A stretch of DNA of 64,000 nucleotides from Cohnella sp. OV330 (GCF_900112065.1 NZ_FOKE01000008.1:186001-250000); one strand, 5' to 3'. Positions 8,303 through 19,441 are shown, counted from the stretch's first letter. A program made the numbers and translations. The notes: generated by a model from the sequence alone, not told the origin.

Positions 8303-8332
8303 TTGCAAGTTACATCTCATGTGAGTTATACT
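8303..8332 (+). promoter_or_regulatory. Candidate sigma-A promoter of ddh
   Basis: TTGCAA (8303-8308) and TATACT (8327-8332) are separated by 18 bp and lie 31 bp before the ddh start. Four of six matches in the -35 and five of six in the -10. Confidence 0.5.
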
Positions 8333-8363
8333 TTTGTGGATATTCGCTAAGGGGGAAACGATC

Positions 8364-9353
8364 ATGTCGTCCAAAATCAGGATCGGAATCGTCGGCTACG
8401 GCAATCTGGGCCGCGGCGTACATAAGGCAATCGGTCAAAACGAGGATATGGAGCTCATCGCGATCTTCACGCGGCGCGACGCCGCCCGGATGAGCGCTGA
8501 AACGAACGTAAAAGCGAGATTCGAATCGATCTCCGATATCGAACGCTTCAGAGGAGAGATCGACGTGATGATCCTTTGCGGGGGCTCGGCGACGGATTTG
8601 CCGGAGCAGACCCCGGTGGTCGCCGCCCGGTTCAATACGGTCGACAGCTTCGACACGCATGCGAAAATTCCGGCGTTTTATCGCGCGGTCGACGAAGCGG
8701 CACGTCAAGCCGGGACCGTAAGCGTCATTTCGACCGGCTGGGATCCCGGACTTTTTTCGATGAACCGCTTGCTGGCTGAAGCGATTCTGCCGCAGGGCAA
8801 GGAATATACGTTCTGGGGGAAAGGCGTCAGCCAGGGTCATTCGGATGCGATCCGGCGCGTACACGGCGTCAAAGCGGGCGTCCAGTATACGATTCCGGTC
8901 GAAAGCGCGATCGCGAGCGTGCGCAGCGGGGAAAATCCGGAGCTTGCGACGCGGGACAAGCATGAACGCCTTTGCTACGTCGTCGCTGAGCCGGGAGCGG
9001 ACACGGCCGCCATCGAGCGCGAAATCAAAGAGATGCCCAACTACTTTTCGGACTACGACACGACGGTCGAATTTATTAGCGAAGAGCAGCTGCAGACGGA
9101 GCATAGCGGCATGCCGCACGGCGGGTTCGTTCTCCGCAGCGGCGCGACGGGAGACGGCACGCAGCAATTGATCGAATTCGGCTTGAAGCTGGGCAGCAAT
9201 CCGGCGTTCACCGCCAGCGTCTTGGTCGCTTACGCGCGCGCGGCGGCTCGGCTGTCCCGCGAAGGCGCCTCCGGCGCGAAGACCGTGTTCGACATTCCGC
9301 TCGGCCATCTGTCTCCTCATGCGGCCGAAGCGCTGCGCGAACGCTTGTTATAA
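8364..9353 (+). CDS. ddh: meso-Diaminopimelate D-dehydrogenase
   Basis: A 329-residue NADPH-dependent enzyme that makes meso-diaminopimelate from tetrahydrodipicolinate in one step, for lysine and cell-wall synthesis. Seen: N-terminal nucleotide-binding loop GIVGYGNLGRG, the substrate-binding segments STGWDPGLFSMNR and WGKGVSQGHSDAIRR, and MPHGG near residue 250. ATG 8364 follows AAGGGGGAAACG. The frame is open from 8334 but has no ribosome site there. No other lysine gene is nearby. This single-step route is found in only some bacteria, most of which use the acetylase or succinylase routes. Confidence 0.93.
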   Translation: MSSKIRIGIVGYGNLGRGVHKAIGQNEDMELIAIFTRRDAARMSAETNVKARFESISDIERFRGEIDVMILCGGSATDLPEQTPVVAARFNTVDSFDTHAKIPAFYRAVDEAARQAGTVSVISTGWDPGLFSMNRLLAEAILPQGKEYTFWGKGVSQGHSDAIRRVHGVKAGVQYTIPVESAIASVRSGENPELATRDKHERLCYVVAEPGADTAAIEREIKEMPNYFSDYDTTVEFISEEQLQTEHSGMPHGGFVLRSGATGDGTQQLIEFGLKLGSNPAFTASVLVAYARAAARLSREGASGAKTVFDIPLGHLSPHAAEALRERLL

Positions 9354-9391
9354 TGCCGGCTAGCGCCGTTATCGCGACTTGAGCATGGATT

Positions 9392-9400
9392 TGCTATAAT
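9392..9400 (+). promoter_or_regulatory. Extended -10 promoter element before the small membrane protein
   Basis: TGCTATAAT is a perfect extended -10 sequence 31 bp before the ATG at 9432. No good -35 hexamer is present at 17 bp, as is usual for this promoter class. Confidence 0.5.
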
Positions 9401-9431
9401 ATTGGCAATCTGCGATTAATGGAGAGCGAGT

Positions 9432-9635
9432 ATGACACTACCGATTATTCTAGTCGTCGTCGTGATGGTCGCCGGCTTCGCGGCGACGATCGCGATCGGG
9501 CAATCGAGGACCAACAAAGAAGGCAATCCGGACTATTTTCGCCAGACGGGCAAGAAATGGGCGAACCTGAGCTGGATTTACGTCGTCTGTACGGTTGTCA
9601 TCGTCGCCGTGCTGATTTATGCGTTAAACCGATAG
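9432..9635 (+). CDS. Small two-helix membrane protein of unknown function
   Basis: A 67-residue protein with two hydrophobic segments, LPIILVVVVMVAGFAATIAI (about 3-22) and WIYVVCTVVIVAVLIYAL (about 48-65), joined by a polar loop with QSRTNKEGNPDYF. ATG 9432 is preceded by GGAGAGCGAG and by an extended -10 element, and followed by a strong terminator, so it looks like a real single-gene unit. The family is not recognised. Confidence 0.75.
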   Translation: MTLPIILVVVVMVAGFAATIAIGQSRTNKEGNPDYFRQTGKKWANLSWIYVVCTVVIVAVLIYALNR

Positions 9636-9648
9636 TCTTTGTCTAGCG

Positions 9649-9672
9649 AGCCGCGCTTCGCGCGGCTTTTTT
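9649..9672 (+). terminator. Intrinsic terminator
   Basis: AGCCGCG-CTTCG-CGCGGCT hairpin followed by TTTTTT, just after the small membrane protein gene. Confidence 0.9.
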
Positions 9673-9786
9673 GCGTTCTTTTTTAGCGCTATAAGGCGCG
9701 TTTACATATTCGGATACCTCCCGGAATACAGTGAAGGATAGCAGCTTGTCTCGCGAAATCCGAACGCAAAGGGGTTGGATCGTAAG

Positions 9787-10989
9787 ATGCGAACGATAGA
9801 GCCGTCGATCGAGATGCTCGGCATCGGGACCGCAGTGCCGCCTCACAAGCTGGACCAGCTCGACACGGCCCAGCGCTTGGCCGAAGCTCTTCGAGAGACG
9901 CCAGACGCGGCTCGTTGGGCCAGACGCCTGTTCAAGCAATGCGGCGTGTCAACCCGCTACACCTGCGAGCCTGCGCTGCTAGAGCCGGCGGAGAGCAACC
10001 GTTATTTCGCCCAGCTGTCGGGACTTCCAGTTCCTGTTACCTCTCAACGCATGGCAACCTACAAGGAGGCCTCGGTGCCGCTCGCGCTTCGCGCGGCATC
10101 CGCGGCGCTCGCGGACTCGCGCGTATCGCCATCAGAGTTGACGCATTTGCTGACGGTCAGCTGTACCGGTCAATATCTGCCGGGACTCGATACCGTGCTA
10201 GCCAAGCAGCTCGGATTAAGGGATACGGTCAATCGGATTCCGCTGACCTTCCTTGGCTGCGCGGCCGGACTCAAGGCGATCGGCATGGCGAGGGATATCG
10301 TGAGCGGGCAGCCTGACGCGGTCGTGCTTGTCGTTTGCGTCGAGCTTTGCACGCTCCACATTCAGCCCTCCGCCGAGAAGGAGGCGCTCTTCGGCGCGTC
10401 GTTTTTCGGAGACGGAGCGTCCGCCTGCGTGATCGGCGCAGCGGGAGACGACAGCAAAGAAGCGTTCGAACTGGGAAGGCCGATCAGCGCGTTGCTGCCG
10501 GAGGGCGAAGGAGAAATGGTCTGGGAAGTAGGCGATCACGGCTTCGACCTCTATCTGTCCTCTCGAATTCCGGCTTTGATTGGCCGGTACCTGCCGGACC
10601 GCCTGGCGACTTTGCTGGGCGAGCAAGAGTCGTTGCCCGGCATATGGGCGATTCATCCGGGCGGAAAAGGAATCATCGACGCGCTCGAAGCGGAGCTTGG
10701 ACTAGAAGACAAGCACACCCGGTACAGCAGAGGCGTGCTGCGCGACTTCGGCAATATGTCTTCCGCGACGCTGCTATTCGTGCTGGACGCCATTCGGCTG
10801 GCAAAACGCGGTGAAGGCGCTCCATATACGGAAGGGATTTGTCTCGCGTTCGGGCCGGGGCTTTCCTGCGAGCTGCTGCCGATCGCGTTTCGGCCGGGAG
10901 AGCGGACTGCGGCGCATTCGGGGACGGTCCGCGGCAAAGAGCAAGATTGCGAGTCGAGCGATGAAACGAGGCTGGCCTCGCATGTTTAG
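9787..10989 (+). CDS. Type III polyketide synthase (chalcone/stilbene synthase family)
   Basis: A 400-residue homodimeric ketosynthase-like enzyme. The catalytic triad is visible: Cys in TFLGCAAGLKA (C158), His in WAIHPGGKG and Asn in DFGNMSSATLLF. CTGQYLPGLD and FGDGASACVIG are further family marks. Such enzymes extend a CoA starter with malonyl-CoA; in Bacillus the relatives make alkylpyrones or alkylresorcinols. ATG 9787 follows AAAGGGG at a 12-nt distance; TTG 9775 is in frame but too close to it. The last 30 residues are a non-conserved tail. The stop overlaps the next gene by 8 bp, indicating translational coupling with the methyltransferase. Confidence 0.92.
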   Translation: MRTIEPSIEMLGIGTAVPPHKLDQLDTAQRLAEALRETPDAARWARRLFKQCGVSTRYTCEPALLEPAESNRYFAQLSGLPVPVTSQRMATYKEASVPLALRAASAALADSRVSPSELTHLLTVSCTGQYLPGLDTVLAKQLGLRDTVNRIPLTFLGCAAGLKAIGMARDIVSGQPDAVVLVVCVELCTLHIQPSAEKEALFGASFFGDGASACVIGAAGDDSKEAFELGRPISALLPEGEGEMVWEVGDHGFDLYLSSRIPALIGRYLPDRLATLLGEQESLPGIWAIHPGGKGIIDALEAELGLEDKHTRYSRGVLRDFGNMSSATLLFVLDAIRLAKRGEGAPYTEGICLAFGPGLSCELLPIAFRPGERTAAHSGTVRGKEQDCESSDETRLASHV

Positions 10990-11749
10990 GACGTTCGAGG
11001 CTCGCGCGAAAGCCTCCGAGCTGATGGACGATCTCGCGCAGGGCGGAGCCGAGCTGCGCGAAGCGCTTCGGCATTTGCGCAGGCTGAACCGGCTGTTCGC
11101 CGCCTCCGGCCGCACGCTGTTCGGCGTCGCCAGGCTATGGGAGCAAGCGGGACGTCCGAGACGACTGACGGTGCTCGACATCGGGGCAGGCGCGGGCGAC
11201 GTCAACGCGGCGCTGCTCCGGTGGGCCGACGCGCGCGGCGTCGCGATCGGCATCACGCTCGTCGACCGGACGGAAGAAGCGTGCGCCGAAGCGCGGGCAT
11301 TGTATGCCGGCGAGCCGCGCGTAACCGTCAAGCGGCGCGACCTGTTCGCGCTGGAAGAAGGGACGGCGGACATCGTGACCGCGTCCCAGTTCGTCCATCA
11401 TTTTGAAGACGGGGAGCTGCCCGACGTCGCGAGAGCCATGCTGCGGGCATCCAAATTGGGCATCGTCATTCAGGATATCCACCGTCACTGGCTCGCTTGG
11501 ACGGCCGTGTGGCTGGCCGCCAGACTCTTATCGGGCAATCGATACGTCGTAAACGACGGTCCGCTGTCGGTCGCGAAGGGCTTCCGGGCGGCGGATTGGG
11601 AGAGGCTTCGCGTGCGGCTCAACCAGAGCGGGTTCGATTACAGCTGGCGGCCGTTGTTCCGATACGTCGTTACGGTGCCGAAGGCGGCTGCTTCAAGGAC
11701 GGGCTCGGACGGAACGGAGGCGGGTTGGCTTGAGCGAAGTCAAAGATAG
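10982..11749 (+). CDS. Methyltransferase of the type III PKS cluster
   Basis: A 255-residue class I SAM-dependent methyltransferase. Motif I is VLDIGAGAGDVNAALLR and a later motif TADIVTASQFVHHFEDGELPDVARAM fits the family. The chosen ATG 10982 gives MFRTFEARAKASELMDDL, the usual beginning for these clustered enzymes; an in-frame ATG at 10961 would add seven residues. It overlaps the PKS by 8 bp and the following FAD gene by 20 bp. By context it probably O- or C-methylates the polyketide product. Confidence 0.85.
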   Translation: MFRTFEARAKASELMDDLAQGGAELREALRHLRRLNRLFAASGRTLFGVARLWEQAGRPRRLTVLDIGAGAGDVNAALLRWADARGVAIGITLVDRTEEACAEARALYAGEPRVTVKRRDLFALEEGTADIVTASQFVHHFEDGELPDVARAMLRASKLGIVIQDIHRHWLAWTAVWLAARLLSGNRYVVNDGPLSVAKGFRAADWERLRVRLNQSGFDYSWRPLFRYVVTVPKAAASRTGSDGTEAGWLERSQR

Positions 11750-12944
11750 CGAGTCCAAAGCTAGCGAAGTCATAGAAAGCGACGCCACATCTTACGAAAC
11801 GATGGACGTGGCGATTATCGGCGCGGGCATTGCCGGCAGCGGACTGGCCAAAGCGCTTGCGGACCGCGGGCGGAAGGTGCTGCTGATCGACCGGAAAGCA
11901 TTTCCCAGGCATAAGGTATGCGGGGAATTTCTGTCGCCGGAGTCGATTGGCATCCTGTCCGATCTCGGCTTCGCGCCGGCGATCCGGACGCTCGGACCGG
12001 CAGAAATTCGCGCGACGCGGATCCATGCCTTCGGCAGCGCGCCCTTGCGCATACCGCTGCCCGGCGTGGCCTGGGGGCTCAGCCGCCATGCCCTCGACGA
12101 GGCGCTTCATCGCGAAGCCCGTCTTGCTGGCGCCGAGATCGCGACGGGGACGACCGTCGTATCGATGCGGCGCGAAGCGGACGGCTACGCGCTGAATATC
12201 GTGCGCGGCGGCCGCACGCATGTCGTACGGGCGCGAGCCGTTGTCGGCGCATGGGGCGGAGGTGGCCGCGTACCCGATATGACCGGCGAGGAGCGAAAGA
12301 ATAAACATCCAGGCTCGCCTTATTTAGGCGTCAAAATGCACTTTGCCGGCGTCGAAGTCGCGGATGAGGTAGAACTCTACTTTTTCGAAGGGGGATATCT
12401 GGGTTTGTCGCCCGCAGGGAACGGCATCGCGAATGCCGCCGCGATGCTCGACAGGCGCGCGATCCGGAATGCGCCGACCGCCGTGCACGAGTGGCTCGCG
12501 CTCGCGCGGTCTCGCAGCCCCGCGCTCGATCGGCGGCTTACCGGAGCGAGGCCCGTGCCGGGCACGCAAGCCGCAGTCGCGCCCGTACGGTTGTACGCCA
12601 AGCCGGTCCCGTGGGACGGTATCCCGCTCATCGGCGACGCGTGCGCAACGATACCGCCGCTGTGCGGGGACGGCATGTCGATGGCGCTACGCGCCGCGCA
12701 GCTGTGCGCGACGTCCGCGGAGCGCTACCTTTGCGGAGCGCTGTCCCTCTCCGAATGGGAGGAAGACTTCGCCCGCGCGATCCACGGCGCATTCAGCGGC
12801 CCGCTGCGCTGGGGGAACCTGCTGCAGCGCGCAGCCGGCCGACCGCTTCCGGCGCGAATCGCGCTGACCGCGGCGCGCTGCATGCCGGCGCTTGGCCGCC
12901 GGCTCGTGCGGGCGACCCGGCTCGGTCCGACGCCGCAAGTTTGA
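11730..12944 (+). CDS. FAD-dependent oxidoreductase (geranylgeranyl reductase-like) of the PKS cluster
   Basis: A 404-residue flavoprotein: dinucleotide-binding loop VAIIGAGIAGSGLAKALADRG, then FPRHKVCGEFLSPES and IPLIGDACATIPPLCGDGMSMALRAA, the FAD-ribose motif of the GGR/PHBH superfamily. The start is TTG at 11730, placed 9 nt after GGAGG (11716-11720), inside the upstream gene. The first 25 residues (acidic, Ser-rich) are unconserved. As third member of an overlapping set it probably oxidises or reduces the methylated polyketide. No terminator is evident right after; the following 435 bp are repeat-like. Confidence 0.88.
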   Translation: MSEVKDSESKASEVIESDATSYETMDVAIIGAGIAGSGLAKALADRGRKVLLIDRKAFPRHKVCGEFLSPESIGILSDLGFAPAIRTLGPAEIRATRIHAFGSAPLRIPLPGVAWGLSRHALDEALHREARLAGAEIATGTTVVSMRREADGYALNIVRGGRTHVVRARAVVGAWGGGGRVPDMTGEERKNKHPGSPYLGVKMHFAGVEVADEVELYFFEGGYLGLSPAGNGIANAAAMLDRRAIRNAPTAVHEWLALARSRSPALDRRLTGARPVPGTQAAVAPVRLYAKPVPWDGIPLIGDACATIPPLCGDGMSMALRAAQLCATSAERYLCGALSLSEWEEDFARAIHGAFSGPLRWGNLLQRAAGRPLPARIALTAARCMPALGRRLVRATRLGPTPQV

Positions 12945-13230
12945 CCCGTGTCGCGCGATCCGGTTCCATCCTGAAAAAGTACATCATCAAATGGGCGATC
13001 AACCGGTTTTTGCGATCTATCGCGCAAAAGTGCCTTGTAGCTCGCCTCTTTGAGCGAAACCCTGCGTTTTCAAGTGAAAATCCTGCACATTTGCGCGATA
13101 GGCGGATGGATGAGAGGTCGCTGCTCTCGAACGTGTACTTTTGCACGATAGAAGGTCTGGGATCGATAGTTCGGCCGTTCTATCAATTCAGGCGACTCGG
13201 ATAACCCATACGGTTGTTTCGACATCGGGG

Positions 13231-13259
13231 TAGACGCCACCCTTATCCTGTAATATAAT
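13231..13259 (+). promoter_or_regulatory. Candidate promoter of the glpP-glpK operon
   Basis: A perfect TATAAT (13254-13259) lies 17 bp after a weak TAGACG -35. The predicted transcript would have a leader of about 110 nt before glpP, which contains a hairpin and a T-rich tract. Confidence 0.5.
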
Positions 13260-13308
13260 CGTGTCAAGTTCATATGCGCGGCGGAGAAAAGGAGAGCACG
13301 CGACTCAG

Positions 13309-15451
<2,143 letters not shown>

Positions 15452-15485
15452 AACGACAAGTTCATATCCGGTCGGAGATCAGGAG

Positions 15486-15540
15486 AAACCACGATATCGG
15501 CCGCGCCACCAGGCGCGGTCTGCATGATCGTGGTTTTATT
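15486..15540 (+). promoter_or_regulatory. Leader terminator of glpD, probable GlpP antitermination target
   Basis: AAACCACGAT pairs with ATCGTGGTTT, followed by TATT. The loop holds a second GC-rich hairpin CCGCGCC-ACCA-GGCGCGG. It lies between glpK and glpD, 33 bp before the glpD start. The family precedent is the glpD leader of Bacillus, where GlpP with G3P stops termination. It may equally be a plain intergenic terminator. Confidence 0.6.
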
Positions 15541-15572
15541 GCATTCGAAACGAAAGAAAGAAGGGCATAGAC

Positions 15573-17231
15573 ATGACGAACGGATTTGCGGCGACGAGCC
15601 GGCTAGCCAAGCTGGCGGAATTGGAAAAGGACGTATTCGACGTATTGGTCGTCGGCGGCGGGATAACCGGCGCCGGTATCGCGTTGGACGCGCAGCGGAG
15701 AGGAATGAAAACCGCGCTGATCGAGATGCAGGACTTCGCGGCCGGAACCTCGAGCCGGTCGACGAAGCTGGTGCACGGCGGCCTGAGGTACCTGAAGCAG
15801 TTCGAGGTCAAAATGGTCGCCGAGGTCGGCAAAGAACGGGCCATCGTTTACGAAAACGGCCCGCACGTCACGACGCCGGAGCGGATGCTGCTGCCTTTGT
15901 ATAGGGGCGGTACTTTCGGCTGGCTGAGCACATCGCTTGGGCTTCGCCTCTACGATTTTCTGGCAGGCGTGAAGCGGGACGAACGGCGGCGCATGCTGAG
16001 TCCGGCGGATACGCTGGCGCTGGAGCCGCTGTTGAAAAAGAAAGGCATGCGGGGCGGCGGATCTTACGTAGAATACCGGACGGACGATGCGCGCCTGACG
16101 ATCGAGGTGCTTAAGAAGGCGGTAGAATCCGGGGCCATTGCCGTCAACTACACGAAGGCCGAACAGTTTCTTTACGATGAAAAAGGCAGGGCGACAGGGG
16201 TGGCGGCCCGCGATCTGATCGGAGGGTGTGAGTATCGAATCAGGGCGCGCCAGATCGTCAATGCGACAGGTCCTTGGGTAGACACGCTGCGGGAGTTGGA
16301 CCGGTCCAAGAAAGGCAAGACCCTTCGGCTCACGAAAGGCGTCCATCTCGTCTTCGACGGCGGCCGCTTCCCGCTTCGCCAGGCGATCTACTTCGACACG
16401 CAGGACGGCCGGATGGTGTTCGCGATTCCGCGAGACGGCAAGACGTACGTCGGAACGACGGATACCGACTACACGGGCGATACGGCGCAGCCGAGAGCGT
16501 CGCGGGAGGACCGGGACTATCTGCTGGCCGCCTGCAACGGCATGTTCCCGGAGCTGCGCCTCGGCGAGCGCGACGTCGAATCGAGCTGGGCGGGCTTGCG
16601 GCCGCTCATCTACGAGGAAGGGAAGTCGCCCTCCGAGGTGTCGCGTCGGGACGAGATCTTCGTTTCCCCATCCGGCTTGGTTACGATCGCGGGCGGCAAG
16701 CTCACCGGTTACCGCAAGATGGCAGAGACGGTCGTCGACCGGCTGGCGGCATCTTTGCGCGCCGATGGACGCAGGCCGTTCAGTCCCTGCGCGACCCGTG
16801 AGCTGCCGATATCCGGCGGCGAGGTCGGCGGCTCGGATCGGTTCGCGCAGTTCGCGAAAAAGGCGGCGGCATCCGGCGAAGCGGCGGGCCTGGCGACCGA
16901 ATCGGCGCTGCGGATCGCGAGCCGGTACGGATCGAACGCAAGCGCCGTATTCGAGCGCATCGCGAGGCGGCAGGATAGCGGTGACGTCGCGGGGCTATCC
17001 GACGAGGCATATGGCATGCTCGCGTACGCGATCGAGGAGGAGATGGCGGTGAAGCCCTCCGACTTCCTGATCAGGCGCACGGGCGCGCTATTTTTCGATA
17101 TCGGCTGGGCGCGTCGGAACATGGCGGCCGTCGTCGACTACATGGCGGACGCGCTCCGATATACCGATGCGCAGCGGGCCGAATACGCGGAAGAAGCGGA
17201 GCGAGAGCTCATCGCCGCATCGGAGATTTAG
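15573..17231 (+). CDS. glpD: Aerobic glycerol-3-phosphate dehydrogenase
   Basis: A 552-residue FAD enzyme that oxidises glycerol-3-phosphate to dihydroxyacetone phosphate at the membrane and passes electrons to quinone. The FAD loop VLVVGGGITGAGIALDAQRRG is near residue 25, followed by GTSSRSTKLVHGGLRYLKQFE and later TTDTDYTG and GGKLTGYRKMAE. A C-terminal helical domain (DAO_C type) follows. ATG 15573 follows AAAGAAGGG. It completes the glp cluster. Confidence 0.97.
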   Translation: MTNGFAATSRLAKLAELEKDVFDVLVVGGGITGAGIALDAQRRGMKTALIEMQDFAAGTSSRSTKLVHGGLRYLKQFEVKMVAEVGKERAIVYENGPHVTTPERMLLPLYRGGTFGWLSTSLGLRLYDFLAGVKRDERRRMLSPADTLALEPLLKKKGMRGGGSYVEYRTDDARLTIEVLKKAVESGAIAVNYTKAEQFLYDEKGRATGVAARDLIGGCEYRIRARQIVNATGPWVDTLRELDRSKKGKTLRLTKGVHLVFDGGRFPLRQAIYFDTQDGRMVFAIPRDGKTYVGTTDTDYTGDTAQPRASREDRDYLLAACNGMFPELRLGERDVESSWAGLRPLIYEEGKSPSEVSRRDEIFVSPSGLVTIAGGKLTGYRKMAETVVDRLAASLRADGRRPFSPCATRELPISGGEVGGSDRFAQFAKKAAASGEAAGLATESALRIASRYGSNASAVFERIARRQDSGDVAGLSDEAYGMLAYAIEEEMAVKPSDFLIRRTGALFFDIGWARRNMAAVVDYMADALRYTDAQRAEYAEEAERELIAASEI

Positions 17232-17330
17232 TGTTCGTCGAAAAATTCATTTTGCAAATGATCTTCATGAATGACCGCGGCTAGGGTAAGATTAATTGAA
17301 CCGATAATCAGGCAAAGCGAGGAATCGCGC

Positions 17331-17843
17331 ATGAAGATCGTGGTCGTGTCGGATACCCATATGCCCAGAATGAGCAAGCGGCTTCCTGCGGCGCTCCGGC
17401 GCGAGCTGGAGGACGCAGAGGCGATCGTCCACGCCGGCGATTGGACCCGGATGACGGTATACGAGTCATTGGCTGCCTACGCGCCGGTGTACGGCGTGGT
17501 CGGGAACAACGACGGACCCGAGATCGCGGCCAAGTTCGGCATGCGAAAGCTGCTGACGCTGGGCGGTTGCCGGATCGGCGTCGTTCACGGGCACGGGTCG
17601 GCGCTGCGGACGAAGACGGAAGCGCACGCGGTCGCGGCTTTTAAAGACGAACGGCTTGACGCGATCGTTTATGGACACTCGCATATTCCCGTTCTGCGGC
17701 GCGATGAGAAGAGCGGCATGATGATCTTCAACCCGGGCTCGCCGACCGACAAGCGGAGGCAAGCGCAATATTCCTTCGGCATCATGGAAGCCGTCGACGG
17801 CAAGTTAAGCGCAAGGCATGTGTTATACCCGGATAAAGGCTAG
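17331..17843 (+). CDS. YfcE/MJ0936-type metallophosphoesterase
   Basis: A 170-residue calcineurin-like phosphodiesterase with all metal motifs: VVSDTH (D8, H10), HAGDW, GNNDG, HGHG and YGHSHIP. The length is typical. ATG 17331 follows GCGAGGAATCGCGC; the frame is open from 17271 but upstream codons are non-conserved. SelO begins 42 bp downstream, so they may be co-transcribed. The physiological substrate is unknown. Confidence 0.92.
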   Translation: MKIVVVSDTHMPRMSKRLPAALRRELEDAEAIVHAGDWTRMTVYESLAAYAPVYGVVGNNDGPEIAAKFGMRKLLTLGGCRIGVVHGHGSALRTKTEAHAVAAFKDERLDAIVYGHSHIPVLRRDEKSGMMIFNPGSPTDKRRQAQYSFGIMEAVDGKLSARHVLYPDKG

Positions 17844-17885
17844 GCTTCGAAAGCAATTACAATGAAGCAAGCGAAAGGAGACGCT

Positions 17886-19355
17886 ATGACGCATCCCAGT
17901 TCCACGACGGCGGCCGGCTGGCGCTTCGACAACAGCTACGCGCGTCTCCCGTCCTTTTTTTACTCGAAAATCCCGCTTCATCCGGTCGTCGCGCCGAAGC
18001 TGGCCGTGTTGAACGTTCGGTTGGCCGAATCGCTCGGCTTGAACGAGGAAGCGCTGCGCAGCGGAGCCGGCTTGGCAGTCTTGGCCGGCAGCGAGGCGCC
18101 TGACGGCGCCGAGCCGCTCGCGCAAGCATACGCCGGACATCAGTTCGGTCACCTGACGATGCTTGGCGACGGACGCGCGCTGCTGCTGGGCGAACAGATC
18201 TCCCCGGACGGAAGCCGCCGCGACCTTCAACTGAAAGGCTCGGGTCGTACGCCGTATTCACGAGGCGGAGACGGCCGGGCGGCGCTTGGTCCCATGCTGC
18301 GGGAGTACGTCATTAGCGAAACGATGCACGGACTGGGCATCCCGACGACGCGAAGTCTGGCCGTCGTGGCTACCGGCGAGCCCGTATTTCGCGAGGACGA
18401 GCTGCCGGGCGCCGTGCTGACCCGCGTGGCCGCGAGCCATATTCGGGTAGGGACGTTCCAGTATGCCGCAGGCGCGGGAAGTTCGGACCAGGTCCGCGAG
18501 CTCGCCGATTATACGATGCAAAGGCATTATCCCGAGGTCAAAGCCGGCGATTACTTGTCGTTCCTTAAGGCGGTCGTTCGCCGACAGGCATCGTTGATCG
18601 CGAAATGGCAGCTGGTCGGCTTCGTGCACGGCGTCATGAACACCGACAACATGGCGATCAGCGGGGAGACGATCGATTACGGCCCCTGCGCGTTCCTAGA
18701 CGTCTACGATCCGTCTACGGTATTCAGCTCGATCGACGCCAACGGCCGTTACGCCTATAATCAGCAACCGCGGATCGCCGCCTGGAACCTGGCGCGATTC
18801 GCCGAGACGCTGCTGCCGCTCCTCGACGAGGACGAGGAACGTGCCGTCGCCTTGGCAGAGCAAGAGATATCGGCGTTTCCCGGTCTTTTCGAAGCCGAAT
18901 GGCTGGCCGGCATGCGTGCCAAGCTGGGTCTGTCGGGCGAAGCGCCTGAAGACGAATCCCTTGCCCAGGACTTGCTTGAGCTGATGGAGACGCACCGAGC
19001 CGACTTTACGAATACGTTCGCGAGCTTGACCTTGGGAACGACGGCTGAAGGCCCGCTGTTCGAATCGGAAGCGTTCGCGAGCTGGCGCGGCAGATGGAAG
19101 GCCAGAATCGGCGATACGGACGATGAGGCCGCCGCCTCGCAAAGATTGATGAGACGCAGCAACCCCGCGGCGATCGCGCGCAACCACCGCGTAGAGGAAG
19201 CGCTGGAGGCGGCTGTCGAACGCGGCGATTACGGCGTCCTGAACCGGCTCGTCGAAGCGCTCCGCGATCCTTTTGCCTACTCGCCCGAGCAGGCCGCTTA
19301 TGCCGCGCTGCCGGACGCTTCTTGCGGCAGATACAGAACGTTCTGCGGTACTTGA
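17886..19355 (+). CDS. selO: SelO/YdiU family protein (protein adenylyltransferase)
   Basis: A 489-residue pseudokinase of the SelO family, whose studied members transfer AMP to protein Ser/Thr/Tyr. Family segments: [73 protein letters not shown] and [15 protein letters not shown]. The C-terminus is [10 protein letters not shown], where cysteine takes the position of selenocysteine in animal SelO. ATG 17886 follows AAAGGAG by 5 nt and is preferred to ATG 17862. A terminator follows. Confidence 0.93.
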   Translation: MTHPSSTTAAGWRFDNSYARLPSFFYSKIPLHPVVAPKLAVLNVRLAESLGLNEEALRSGAGLAVLAGSEAPDGAEPLAQAYAGHQFGHLTMLGDGRALLLGEQISPDGSRRDLQLKGSGRTPYSRGGDGRAALGPMLREYVISETMHGLGIPTTRSLAVVATGEPVFREDELPGAVLTRVAASHIRVGTFQYAAGAGSSDQVRELADYTMQRHYPEVKAGDYLSFLKAVVRRQASLIAKWQLVGFVHGVMNTDNMAISGETIDYGPCAFLDVYDPSTVFSSIDANGRYAYNQQPRIAAWNLARFAETLLPLLDEDEERAVALAEQEISAFPGLFEAEWLAGMRAKLGLSGEAPEDESLAQDLLELMETHRADFTNTFASLTLGTTAEGPLFESEAFASWRGRWKARIGDTDDEAAASQRLMRRSNPAAIARNHRVEEALEAAVERGDYGVLNRLVEALRDPFAYSPEQAAYAALPDASCGRYRTFCGT

Positions 19356-19382
19356 TGATCATGTAAAGCGCATTATCGCTTA

Positions 19383-19420
19383 GCCCCTCCCGACATCGGG
19401 AGGGGCCTATTTTGCTTTTC
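19383..19420 (+). terminator. Intrinsic terminator after selO
   Basis: GCCCCTCCCGACATCGGGAGGGGC forms a 10-bp GC-rich stem, followed by a T-rich tail TATTTTGCTTTT. Confidence 0.85.
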
Positions 19421-19441
19421 CATAGATGCCATCTATGTCAC

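Noticed and set aside
9643-9939. Minus-strand 98-codon open frame before the PKS gene
   Set aside because: It reads through a terminator hairpin and the start of the PKS gene on the opposite strand; no ribosome site or homology is apparent.
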